Source: Colocasia esculenta
Lineage: Eukaryota > Streptophyta > Magnoliopsida > Alismatales > Araceae
Length of the DNA: 64,000 bases
Direction: 5' to 3'
NCBI GenBank assembly: GCA_014218235.1
Contig: CM024764.1
Location: 70,221,184 to 70,285,183 of the forward strand
Part shown: positions 11,537 through 21,867 of the stretch, piece after piece
Numbering within the stretch: position 1 is the first letter of the stretch
Layout of the letters: each line of letters opens with the position of its first letter
Notes under the pieces: generated by a model
What the model was told of the DNA's origin: nothing
Databases searched by the model: none
The model's input: the letters and a program-made list of their open reading frames with translations, nothing else
Program-made: the position numbers and the translations under genes

Positions 11537-13203
11537 TGTAACGTCGCGCATTTTTCAGAACCTCGTGGATCCCTCGTTCAGTGGTTGTGGTCGCCAGTGT
11601 GCGGCCAATGTGGTGTGTTACAGGTGTGTACGCAGGTCTTTGGGCGTTAGTGGGCCGATAGTTCGAGCCCATAGGACCCGCAGGTTTGCTGTTTGTGAAC
11701 GCAACAGCAAGGGGCATCGCGTTCTGAATGTGACGGTCCTGTATGTCACGTTCCTGTTGCCACCGCTGAGCGGTCGTCGTCTGCATGCGCGCCGCATGTT
11801 GCACGCTGGGCGGCATGCAGACGTCAGCTTTGGGAAGGTGATGCCATACCCCGTCACGTTCAGGTCACGACGGAGAGGTATGTCGCAATCCCAACCGCTG
11901 GGCATTTTTAAGTAACTTTTGCCAAGCAGAGCTGCAGTGCATTCTGCTCATCTAGGGGAAGGTGTCGTGGCGATTTTTGGGGCGATTCGTCGATTTGGTG
12001 GCATTTTTGGCGTGTTCTCGCCGCGAGGATCTTGTGTGGAACGGGGGAAACGCCAAGGAAGTGTCGTTCTTCGTGTTCTTCATAGAGGTAGGGTGATTCC
12101 TCCCGTGTTTGGGGCTGTGGATCGCATGTGATGATGGTAGAAGGTGTTATTTGCGTTAAGAACAGTAGATATCATGATAGGGCACACATTAAAGCATAAA
12201 AAATGAGAATTAAACATGGTTTGTGTGGTATGGGGTGGTGATCCCGAGTGGACAACCCGGATTAGGGTTCCTGCCTATGAAGGCGACGGAGCCCCCTGTC
12301 ACATTCTGTGATGAATGCGACATATCGGAGTGTCGCGTTTTGAAAGCGACACTACCCTACGTCGCGACCTCAGCCGAGAGGTCATGTTGCACATGGTTTA
12401 AACTGCAGAATTATCCGATTATCGATATTTTATGTGTATGGCAAGTATAAGCGATGCATTGGCACCTGTAATGCTCTGTGAGCATGTTGTTTACAAGGCT
12501 AGCGTGATGTTTACGAGGCTAGCAAGTGGTTTACGTGATTGGCGTATTGTTCACACAGATAGTGTGCTGTGTTCACGTGGTTGACGTGAGGTTTCACGTG
12601 GTTTGCGCGGTGTGTACGTGGTTTGTGTGTGCGTGGTGAGTAGCACGACGCCTACCGTGGTTACCTCTTCAGTTGGGTGCCCCAGGTTCTGTGTGAGCCA
12701 GGCATGTGTGTTTGAGTTGCACGTCCGGCTGAGGAAAAGACGACAGTTGGACAGCGACCTGTGAGAGTTTGTTGTTTGTCGCTTGTAGCGCGCTCGTAGT
12801 TGGGGGTACAGAGACCAGTAGATGTCACTGGTCCCCAGCTAGTCCTATTTCCAGTGCCTCACTTTAGGGAGCTTAGGCCAGGGTCTCTAGAGGTGCCAGG
12901 CATGGGCCTGCAGCTGTGTGGTCTGCAGGTGTGGTGTGGGTTGATCTCAACAGTTGTTTGACTTGTTCTAGTGGAGCGGCAGCTGGACCTTTCGTCTGTG
13001 GCTGCGAGACTGAGAGGTAGACCTACGTGGTTTGTCCGAGCCGGTTGCTGGTGTTGCGAACTAGTCTACGTGGCTCGAGTGTGACGGTCTCTGCTTTAGC
13101 ACGTACACCGGGTTGTGGTTTTATCATTTATTTATTAAAGTGGATTTACGTTGACGGTAAGTGGCAAGTGGTATTTACAACTTTAAAATCCTGCTTAGTT
13201 GAG

Positions 13204-13211
13204 CTATAAAT
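13204..13211 (+). promoter_or_regulatory. Possible TATA box in the 5' LTR of A
   Basis: The sequence ctataaat lies about 525 bp before the LTR end and is kept in both LTRs. This is a motif match only. Confidence 0.3.
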
Positions 13212-13512
13212 TGCTAGCGTAGCTTCCTGCTTTTGTACTTGAGTTTGGTTTGCTCGATTTTTGGGGGAGTTTATCTACTGAGCCAGTGACTTGCGAGGCT
13301 CACCCCTACTCCTTACAGGTGAAGGAGAGCAGGAGGTTTCTCTACCATCATCCAGTTCAGAGCTGCATCGCGGCAGAGTTGGACCGATGCCTCCAGCAGT
13401 GCAGTTTCTTTTCTTATTGTACCTCGAGGTATGCCCCAAGCTCTTGTACCTTACTTGACTTTTGTTGAAATTTGGCTATGTAAATCCAATGTAAATATGT
13501 GTGGCATTGTGA

Positions 13513-13516
<4 letters not shown>

Positions 13517-13600
<84 letters not shown>

Positions 13601-13607
13601 GTGTGTG
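13517..13607. repeat. (TA)n(TG)n microsatellite within LTR A
   Basis: About 34 TA units are followed by TG-rich sequence. The 3' LTR has a shorter TA run at 42386-42441 without the long TG tail. Confidence 0.95.
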
Positions 13608-13737
13608 TGTGTTCCTTTGTGTTTTCACGGACATGTGAGTGATATCCCTTGCGAGGCTACAGCTCGTTCGCGGGAGACGGAGTCGGGTCAAGCTCGTTAC
13701 TGGGTTAACGGGTTTGAATGACGTGGTCCTTCACAGT

Positions 13738-13754
13738 TGGTATCAGAGTAAGGT
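13738..13754 (+). promoter_or_regulatory. Primer-binding site of element A (initiator tRNA-Met type)
   Basis: The sequence begins TGGTATCAGAG two bases after the LTR end, the standard complement of the 3' end of initiator methionine tRNA. The next base differs from the usual C. Confidence 0.92.
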
Positions 13755-13850
13755 CCGTGTAAATATATAGGAACTGGGAAATTACATAGCCTTATTTCTA
13801 CACTAGTCTACTACTGGTAGCTGACCCAGGTTTTGTAATGATTTGTTGGT

Positions 13851-15020
13851 ATGTATGTGGTTGGAATGTTGTTTGTGCAGGAATTTGAGTTGGCTGATGG
13901 AAGGGATTGGGGTGGTGGAGGAGATGAGCCAGAAGAGTCTACCCAACGAATGATAGAAAGGATATGGGAGAGTCTTATGGATATTCGGATGAGATTGGAC
14001 CAGCAGGCACTGGTACCGCCAGCAGCAGTACCACCAATTGCAGAAGGGGCCATACCAATGGCACCAGTTCCACCACCACATGGTGTGTAAGTACCTCTTG
14101 TGGCACCTGTACCACCACCACCACCAGTGAGGGCAGTGGAAGAGCCGATGCTGCAGGTTGAAAGATTTTTAAGATTATAGCTGCCTACCTACACAGGGGG
14201 ACCTAATCCAGACATAGTTGAGCATTGGATTCATGAGATTGAGAGGGTTTTTGTGACTATGAGATGTCCTCTAGCGGACAGAGTAGTTTTGGCTACCTAC
14301 CAGTTGCGGGGTTTTGCGCAAGAATGGTGGTGGTTAAAGATGCAGACCACTTTTACAGGTAGGACAGAGGAGACTATGACATGGCCGGAATTTATAGAAG
14401 TGTTTAATAACACATTCTTCTCAATACAAGTGCAGTAAGCAAAAGGGGAGCAATTCTGGACTCTTCAGCAAGGGAATTCTTCAGTTTTAGAGTATCAAAT
14501 GAGATTTATGGCACTTAGCCGATATGTGCCATATGTTGTATCAGATAATGCTATGATGGTTGAGTATTTCATTTGTGGATTGAGGATTGAGCTACAGAAT
14601 GCGGTGATACCGCTTATGTGCAGAACTATAGAAGAAGCGGCCCAGAGAGCAGCCACATTGGAGAGGTTCGTTTGGACTCGTCAGGCAGGAGAGTCAGGTT
14701 CAGGTAGTTTTCGGCTACCTCAGCAATCTTCGGGGATCAGTAAAGGAAAGGCACCAGCAGGACCATCTTCCTCAGGTTTTAGAAAGTGGGGATCAAAGTT
14801 GAAGAAAATATTCAGAGGACGAGGAGGAGGTCGCCAACAGGTGTTCCAACAGGGGCGAGGCTACAGACCGGAGGTGGAGGAGTCTCAGCAGAGTACATCC
14901 AAGTAGCCTACACTTCCACCAGGCTATAGATGTTATAATTGTGATCAGCCAGGGCATTTGATCCGCAATTGCCCCTATCTCAGAGAGTATGGGTACGGAA
15001 GAAGAGTACAGCAGTAGCAG
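13851..15020 (+). pseudogene. gag of element A (broken)
   Basis: The first section (13851-14090) has a Pro/Ala-rich tail. The conserved gag core follows: VEHWIHEIERVF (14218-14253), YQLRGFAQEWW, TWPEFIEVFNNTFF (to about 14428), then LEYQMRFMALSRYVPYV and FICGLRIELQ. Next come an Arg/Gly-rich segment and a CCHC zinc knuckle CYNCDQPGHLIRNC (14931-14972). Stops at 14088-14090, 14436-14438 and 14904-14906, plus TAG codons near 15013, interrupt it. Gag normally forms the intracellular particle that packages element RNA. Confidence 0.92.
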
Positions 15021-15079
15021 CAGCAACAGCCCCAGCAGCCACCAGTAGGTCGTGGTAGAGGAGCACCGTATCAACGAGG

Positions 15080-15784
15080 TAGAGGCCGGGTTATGGCTAT
15101 CACCATAGCCCAAGCAGAGGCATCAAATTTGATAGAAGGTATACTACCTATCTACGACTTTTCAGCAAGAGATTTGATCCGGGTGCTTCTCATTCTTTTA
15201 TTTTCGAAGAGTTTTTGGATTGTATGGTGCATCCATTAGAAGAGAAACTGCGTGAATTAGTAGTAGAGGTTCCTTCGGATGAGTTTATGCTCACCTCTTG
15301 TTACATAGATGAGGCTCCTATTGTGATTCAAGGGAATCAGATGCCAGGTAGATTATATGCTTTGCAATTGAGAGATTATGATATTATTTTGGGAATGGAT
15401 TGGCTTGAGGCCTATGGGCCTATGGTAGATTGCAGAAAGAAGAGAGTCAAATTTTGTCACCCCAGTGGAGCAGTGTTTGAATTCTAAGGTATGCCTTTCT
15501 ATACCTCTAAGTTGATAATTTCAGCAATTAGAGCTGGAAAATTGTTAAATGCGGGGTGTGTAGCTTATTTAGCTTCAATAAGTCTGGTAGAAACTGGTAA
15601 GTCAGTAAAAGCAGTTCCAGTGGTCAGGGAATTTACAGATGTATTTCCAGATGATTTGTCAGGTTTGGCTCCACATAGAGAAGTAGACTTCACCATAGAA
15701 TTGCAGCTAGGAACAATGCCAATTTCTAAGGCACCGTACAGAATGGCCCCAGCAGAGTTGAAAGAGCTAAAGAAGCAGTTGTAA
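15080..15784 (+). pseudogene. Protease and linker of element A pol
   Basis: The reading starts near MAITIAQAEASN (15092) and shifts frame before the active-site region. There the motif reads RFDPGASHSFI, so the D-S/T-G triad carries proline in place of Ser/Thr. The frame 15215-15487 continues with MPGRLYALQLRDYDIILGMDW. The linker 15491-15784 has VVREFTDVFPDDLSGL and HREVDFTIEL, which lead into reverse transcriptase. A stop at 15782-15784 separates the parts. Confidence 0.88.
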
Positions 15785-15787
15785 AAA

Positions 15788-16945
15788 GTGTTAGAAAAAG
15801 GTTTTATCAGGTCAAGTCATTCACCCTGGGGAGCCCTAGTGCTATTTGTAAGAAAGAAAGATGGCAGTTTTAGAATGTGTATTGATTTCAGGAAATTGAA
15901 TGATGTGACCATAAAGAATAAGTACCCGTTGCCAAGAATTGATGATTTATTTGATCAGCTTCAGTCAGCTAAGGTGTTTTCTAAAATTGACTTGAGATCA
16001 GGGTACCATCAGTTAAGGATCAGAGAAGAAGACATTGACAAGATAGCATTCAGAACCAGGTATGGGCATTATGAGTTTGTGGTCATGCCATTTGGGCTAA
16101 CCAATGCACCAGCAGCATTTATGAATTTGATGAACAGAATTTTCTATCCATATCTGGACCAGTGTATAGTGGTTTTCATAGATGGCATACTAGTTTATTC
16201 AGCATCTGAAGAGGAGCATGCAGCTCATTTGAGGTTTACATTGCAGCTTTTGCGAGACAATCAGTTGTATGCCAAGTTCAGTAAGTATGAATTCTGGTTG
16301 AAAGAATTTCAGTTTCTGGGTCATGTTATCTCAGCAGAGGGAGTTGCAGTTGATCCAGCTAAACTGGAGGCAGTTATGAAGTGGGAAGCGCCAAGAACAA
16401 TTATAGAGATTAGAAGTTTTCTTGGCCTAGCAGGTTACTACAAGCGTTTCATACATGATTTTTCTAGAATTGCAGCACTTATGACCAGGTTGACTAGAAA
16501 AGGTGTACCATTTGTGTGGTCAAGTGAATGTCAGAAAAGTTTTATGGAATTAAAGAAAAGGCTTACAGCAGTGCCAATATTGACATTACCAGCAGGCAGC
16601 GGTGGTTTTGTGATTTACGCAGATGCATCCAGAAGAGGACTTAGAGCAATACTAATGCAACATGGTAAAGTGATAGCATATGAATCCAGGCAATTGAAGC
16701 CAGCAGAGGAGAACTACTCAACTCATGATTTGGAGTTAGCAGCAGTCGTATTTGCTTTGAAGATGTGGAGGCACTACCTATATGGTCAGAGGTTTGAAAT
16801 ATTCACAGATCATGAAAGTTTGAAGTATATTTTCTCCCAGAAGGATTTGAATCTCCGTCAGCGTAGATGAGTAGAGTATTTGAAAGATTATGATTTCAGT
16901 TTGGCTTACCATCCAGGTAAGGCCAATGTGGTAGTTGATGCATTG
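15788..16945 (+). pseudogene. Reverse transcriptase and RNase H of element A
   Basis: Residues 1-360 of the open stretch 15788-16870 contain the RT motifs FRMCIDFRKLNDVTIKNKYP, LPRIDDLFDQL, FSKIDLRSGYHQ, FVVMPFGLTNAPAAFMN. The catalytic box is FIDGILVYS, where the second aspartate is glycine, so the enzyme should be inactive. RNase H follows (FVIYADASRRGL, YSTHDLELAAVVFALKMWRHYL, FEIFTDHESLKYIF). A TGA at 16868-16870 falls where the family has a tryptophan. The last part (DYDFSLAYHPGKANVVVDALSRK) continues past it. Confidence 0.93.
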
Positions 16946-18487
16946 AGCAGAAAATCATATATGAGTCATATGATGATAAAAGAATGGAAATTATATGAGG
17001 AAATAGCAGAGAATTCACTATATGTTCCGATCAGTCAGCGGCGAGCAGTACTAGCCAATAGTGTTGTAGAGCCATCTTTGTATTGGCAGATTATTGAAGC
17101 CCAGAGAACCAATGGAAGCTTAGCAGAGATTGTGAAAATGGAAGGTGTCACCGTTGATGATAATTGTGTAATCAGGCTTAGAGGCAGGTTATATGTACCC
17201 GTAGAGAGAGAAGTAAAGCAAAGAATTCTGGAAGAGGCACATAAATCAAGGTATACGATTCATCCAAGCAGCACTAAAATGTATCAAGATCTGAAAAAGT
17301 ATTTTTAGTGGCCGCACATGAAAAGAGAAATAGCAGAGTTCATTGCAAGATGTGCTATTTGTCAGCAAATAAAGGCAGAGCATCAGAAGCCCGGAGGTCT
17401 ACTACAACCGTTACCCATTCCACAGTGGAAGTGAGATGACATTGCTATGGATTTTGTGGCAGGATTACCAAGGACAGCTACAGGACACAATCGAATATGG
17501 GTATTTGTTGACATATTGACTAAAGTATGCAGATTAGTAGTAGTGAGTATGTCCAGGACAGTGGACAGATTAGCAAGAATTTATGTTGACAGAATTGTTT
17601 CATTGCATGGCATTCCGAAGACAATTGTTTCTGACAGGGATCCCAGGTTTAATTCTGGTTTCTGGAGAAGCTTGCAGAGAGTTATTGGTACAAAATTGAG
17701 GTACAGTTCAGCCTATCACCCACAAACAGATGGTCAGACAGAAAGAACAATACAGACAATTGAAGATATGTTACGAGCATGCTGTTTAGTGTGGGGAGGC
17801 AGCTGGGAGCACCATCTGGGCATGGTAGAGTTCTCTTATAATAGCAGTTATCACACCAGTATTGGAATGGCACCGTATGAAGCATTATATGGAAGGCCGT
17901 GTAGAACACCACTGAATTGGCATGAGGTGGGAGAAAGACAGGTAATGGGTCCTGAGTTAATTCAGCAGACTATAGAACTGGTTAGATTTATTAAGGAAAA
18001 ATTACAGGCAGCCCAGAGCTGGTAGAAAAGCTATGCAGATAAACGTCGTAGGCCACCTCAATTTGAAGTCGGAGATTTTATTTTCTTGAGAGTTTCCCCT
18101 ACTAAAGGTGTTTTGAGGTTTAGTAAGAAAGGAAAGTTTAGCCCAAGGTATGTAGGGCCCTTCCAAGTGTTGGAAAGAATCAAGGAGACTGCCTATAGAA
18201 TTGATTTGCCAGCTGATTTTACTGATGCTCATGATGTTTTCCATGTTTCCATGTTGAGGAAATGTATTGAAGATCCAGCACAGATAGTCAGTTATCAGCG
18301 GGATGATTTGAAACCAGATATGTCTATGCCAGAGTACCCAGTGCGGATCACAGGCCGCAGAACACAGAAGTTAAGGAACAAAGAGATTGACTTAGTAAAG
18401 GTCAGATACGAGAATAGGAAGGGAGGAGAGGATACCTGGGAGTTGGCCGAAGAAATGGCTAAAGCATATCCTTACCTGTTTGAGTAA
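16946..18487 (+). pseudogene. Integrase and chromodomain-like tail of element A
   Basis: The HHCC zinc domain lies around 17220-17370 (HKSRYTIHP, CAICQQIKAEHQKP). The catalytic core has its three acidic residues: FVDILTKV (17500-17525), VSDRDPRFNS (17627-17656) and QTERTIQTIEDML (17735-17773). The C-terminal part (18086-18487) includes FSPRYVGPFQVLERI and DAHDVFHVSMLRKC, and ends in the chromodomain-like DTWELAEEM region before TAA at 18485-18487. Stops at 17306-17308 (TAG), 17432-17434 (TGA) and 18023-18025 (TAG) break the frame. Chromodomain tails in this lineage are thought to steer insertion into chromatin. Confidence 0.93.
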
Positions 18488-18596
18488 GCTTTTAAATCTT
18501 TTTAGATGATAGTACATGTTGTGGTGTTTAAAGCTTTAAATACGTGAAATATAATTTGAAATTTTGAGGTCGAAATTTCTTTTTAGATGATAGTAA

Positions 18597-19009
18597 TGTA
18601 ACGTCGCGTATTTTTCGGATCCTCGTGGATCCCTCGTTCAGTGGTTGTGGTGGCCAGTGTGTGGCCAATGTGGTGTGTTATAGGTGTGTATGCAGGTCTT
18701 TAGGCCGTAGTGGGTCGATAGTTCGGGCCCATAGGACCCGTAGGTTCGCTATTTGTGAACGCGACAGCAAGGGACGTCGCGTTCTGAACGCGACGGTCCT
18801 ATATGTCACGTTCCTGTTGCCGCCGTTGAACGGTTGTCGTCTGCATGCGCACTGCATGTCGCGCGCTGGGCGGCATGCAGACATCAGCTTTAGGAAGGCG
18901 ACGCCATACACCGTCGCGTTCAGGTCATGACGGAGAGGTATGTCGCGTTCCAAACTGCTGGGCGTTTTTAAGTAACTTTGGCCAAGCAGAGCTGCAGTGC
19001 GTTTTGCTC
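18597..19009 (+). repeat. 3' LTR of element A, first piece
   Basis: It starts TGTAACGTCGCG like the 5' LTR and matches 11537-11947. It stops at the composite insertion (about 19010). The upstream polypurine tract is poorly preserved: a 'gaggtcgaaatttctttttag' context at about 18565-18585 has lost its G-run. Confidence 0.9.
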
Positions 19010-20110
19010 CGCCCTTGAGCCTCTGGGAACGGACCCAATATGTCAATTCCCCATCTGGCAAAAGGGCACGGTTCGAACAGGGTGTGCAGTTGTTTGGCCA
19101 GTTTCTTAATAAGCTTCCTGAACTTCTGACACTCTAGACACCTTTTGACGAAGGTCATGCAGTCCTTTTGCAGAGAAGGCCACAAAAATCCTGCTCGAAT
19201 AATGCTACGCGCCAGTGTTCTGCCCCCCAAGTGGCTCCCGCATAGTCCTTCGTGAACCTCCTCAACAGCTGATGCTGCCTCAGTGGGACTGAGGCACCGC
19301 AGAAGAGGTCTCGAGAGGGATCACCGATACAGTTGGCCTTCTATGAGGGTGAACCTCTGGGAGTGCAACCTGATCTTACGGGCTTTGCCTTGATCAGACG
19401 GAAGCTCATTTCGAAGCAGATAGGCCATAAGGGGGTCTATCCAGCTCGGAGTTGGAGGGCCAGCCTCAATGGCGGCTACATCTACCTCAATGCTCAGCGA
19501 GGCGAGCTCTTCTATGAATATGGAACGAGAAGGGGTGATGTCACCTGAAGATGCCAGCTTGGCAAGTGCATCAGCTCGCGCATTCTGCTCCCGTGGGACA
19601 TGTATGACTTCGAAGTAGAGGAGGTCCTCTGCTCGGCTCTTGACCTACTAAAGGTATTGCGCCATGCGGGGCTCCCTTGCTTCAAAGTGTCCGTTCACCT
19701 GGCTGGCGACCAATTGCGAGTCACTGAAGACCCGTAGTCGAAGTGCTCCAAGGTGCCTAGCCATTCGGATTCTGGACAGCAGTGCTTCATATTCGGCAAC
19801 GTTGTTGGAGGTGAAAAAACAGAACCTCAGGGCATACTGGAACTCTAAACCTTCTGGGGAGGTGAGAACCAAGCCTACTTCGCTCCCCGTGACACAAGAG
19901 GATCCGTCCACATAGAGCTCCCATGGGGGCTCGTTAGCTAATGGAGGGTCCTGCTCGGCCGGAAGGGTACATTCCGCAACAAAATTCACCAACGCTTGCG
20001 CCTTGATGGCCGTCCTCAGACGGTAACTAATGTCAAACTCGCCTAGCTCAATGGCCCATTTGATGAGCTTGCCAGAAACCTCTGGCCACTGAAGGATAAG
20101 CCTCAATGGC
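19010..20110 (-). pseudogene. Second Tat-lineage pol fragment (RNase H to integrase)
   Basis: Reading leftwards, 20106-19648 encodes the end of RNase H and the second RNase H (IKWAIELGEFDISYR, then WELYVDGSSCVTGSEVGLVL, then TSNNVAEYEALLSRIRMARHL). Then 19230-19010 encodes the integrase zinc region (MGGRTLARSII, CMTFVKRCLECQKF) and the start of the core (ARWGIDILGPFPEAQG). It resembles element E but differs at many positions, so it comes from another Tat copy. Neither LTR nor gag is present. It begins right where LTR A breaks. Confidence 0.85.
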
Positions 20111-21139
20111 TGTTGGGTTGAGTGTGTTTTGGAATTTCCTAAAGTTGTATATTAATGATATCCAATGAACATTACTCATACTTTGATTTTTATGATGACA
20201 CATTGTGATTTGTAATGATGACAAGTTGTGATTTTAATGCAAAATAATTGGAACATGTTAAATGCACCACTCATGTAATCACCATATTCAAAAACATGTT
20301 TTCAAACACATTTATCATTAATTTTCATGATAATACATTTAACTAATGATTTATGTGTTTATTTTCTCAGGGTGCTAGACCAAGCACGATTAGAGTATAG
20401 ATCCTCTAGCACGATCTATCTCAATATAATAGAACTGATGAGAACAATTAGAATTGGGAGATCTGTGTAGAACACATACACAGATTCCCAGAGAATTCAA
20501 GACTCTGACCAATTACAAACTCGGCTGGATCTCCTTCTGGACCAGCACTCCTTCAATCTCAAGCTTCTCCTCTTCTTCTCCTTCTTCTTCTCCTTCTTCT
20601 CCCCTTGGCGGCGCTGCTCTGCTCCTCTGGATGCAGATTCCACTTTCCCGCTCTCCTTGCCTTTTTCCAAAAAGCTCTGAGCTCTTCACTTGCGTGGGGT
20701 GCCTTGGAGTGCCAAGTACAAAGGTATTTATAGCCCAATGTGACCATAAAAGACCTTAGGGTACGTGGGCACAAAAACCTAGGTAGATCCCCTAATTCCC
20801 AAGCAGCCATGTGTCCAAATGAAAGTCCCGATTTTGAGTTTTAGCCGGAGTGTGTCGACCTGAGTTGATCTAGTGTCGACGCACTGTCCCAGACTGGCAA
20901 AAAAACTTCCCTGGGAGAAGTCTCTAGTGTCGACCTGAGATTATCTAGTGTCGACATACTGTAGACAACTTCAAAACAGGCCTTCTGGGAAGGCTCTCTA
21001 GTGTCGACCTGATTTGGACTAGTGTCGACACTACTTGACCTTTTCTTCACATTTCTGCCTTTGCTTTGAACCATTGTTTCAACACCACTGAAGGTTGTGT
21101 CGACACCACCTTTGCAAGAAAAAGGGCGGCTGAAAACAT
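20111..21139 (+). mobile_element. Probable Copia-type LTR fragment
   Basis: It starts TGTTGGGTTGAGTG directly after the Tat fragment. It carries a pyrimidine-rich block (20560-20610) and five or more copies of a 'gtgtcgac' motif (20864-21110), often as 'tagtgtcgacctga' pairs, a pattern I associate with LTRs of SIRE-type Copia elements. The right end is unclear; I place it before the POP5-like exon. No PBS or coding region follows. Confidence 0.5.
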
Positions 21140-21160
21140 GTACAATAGGTTAATGCTTGC

Positions 21161-21335
21161 CTTGGAATGATCCAAGTGATGAAGCAAGACCACACTCCCC
21201 AAAATTTGCAAGAATGCTCTCTTTGATAGCTTTTGTCACATTGAACTGACTAAGAATAATAGGGTCATCTTTACCCACTATGTTTGGATCAATAAAGACT
21301 TCCATTACCATATACCTATTTTTAAATCCCACCAT
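21161..21335 (-). pseudogene. POP5: Captured exon of RNase P/MRP subunit POP5
   Basis: The minus-strand reading from ATG at 21335 begins MVGFKNRYMVMEVFIDP, continues with PIILSQFNVTKAIKESIL and NFGECGLASSLGSFQ, then breaks off. This is the N-terminal part of plant POP5, a small protein subunit of the RNA-protein enzymes RNase P and RNase MRP that process tRNA and rRNA precursors. The coding match stops at 'ccaag', followed by 'gcaagc', which looks like an exon end with a GC or mutated GT donor; in-frame reading then hits TAA at 21150-21152. No further exons are nearby. It sits inside LTR A between TE fragments, so it is a gene fragment moved by duplication or transposition, not the functional locus. 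Confidence 0.75.
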
Positions 21336-21387
21336 TCCGATTGCAGGCAGGATCAATGCTGTTTAAGAACGAGAGAAACACTTTGGA

Positions 21388-21547
21388 AGGTGCCGTGGCG
21401 ATTTTCGGGGAGATTTGTCGGTTTGGTGGCACTTTTGGCGTGTTCTCGCCACGAGGATCTTGTGTGGAGCGGGGGAAATGCCGAGGAAGTGTCGTTCTTC
21501 GTGTTCTTCATAGAGGTAGGGTGATTCCTCCCATATTTGGGGCTGTG
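21388..21547 (+). repeat. 3' LTR of element A, second piece
   Basis: It matches 11957-12119 of the 5' LTR (the 'gtgttctcgccacgaggatcttg' region). It resumes after the composite insertion and ends with CTGTG, the target duplicated by solo LTR B. Confidence 0.92.
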
Positions 21548-21867
21548 TGTAACGATACGGTCATTTGGATCCGGGTTTATCGGGTCTACGTATGGTGCTC
21601 TTGACCAAGAGAAGGTCAATGGGCTGTGTTTGGGTTTTCTGTGCATAGAGTGAGCAGTGTGGGCCGGATATGTCAGCCCATTTGCACTACTGGTTCACTA
21701 TTTGGAATCGCGGCGGAGGTAGGCGACGCGATCTGAACGTGTCGGCCTTGCCGGACGCGATTCCAGGAACCGCCTCTGTGACACGTGGTACGAGTTTCCG
21801 TTTGGCGTCAGATAGGGGGGACGTGTTTAAAGGGTTTAAATGCGGCTTCTTCCTTGGACGCGATTTC

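Larger units (their letters stand above)
11537..13735 (+). repeat. 5' LTR of element A
   Basis: It is 2199 bp, starts TGTAACGTCGCG and ends TCCTTCACA. It aligns along its length with the three 3' LTR pieces. Compared with the 3' LTR it lacks about 80 bp near 12705 and has a longer TA microsatellite. A possible TATA box (ctataaat) at 13204-13211 is conserved in the 3' copy near 42095. Confidence 0.92.

Noticed and set aside
11565..12131. ORFs in the 5' part of LTR A, repeated at 18625-18930 and 21341-21604
   Set aside because: They recur only because the LTR recurs. They have no domain and the frames differ between copies.
13431..13721. ORFs across the TA/TG microsatellite
   Set aside because: They are repetitive Tyr/Ile runs produced by the microsatellite inside the LTR.
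20454..20759. Ser/Pro-rich ORF of 101 codons
   Set aside because: It is generated by a pyrimidine-rich stretch of the LTR fragment and has no domain.
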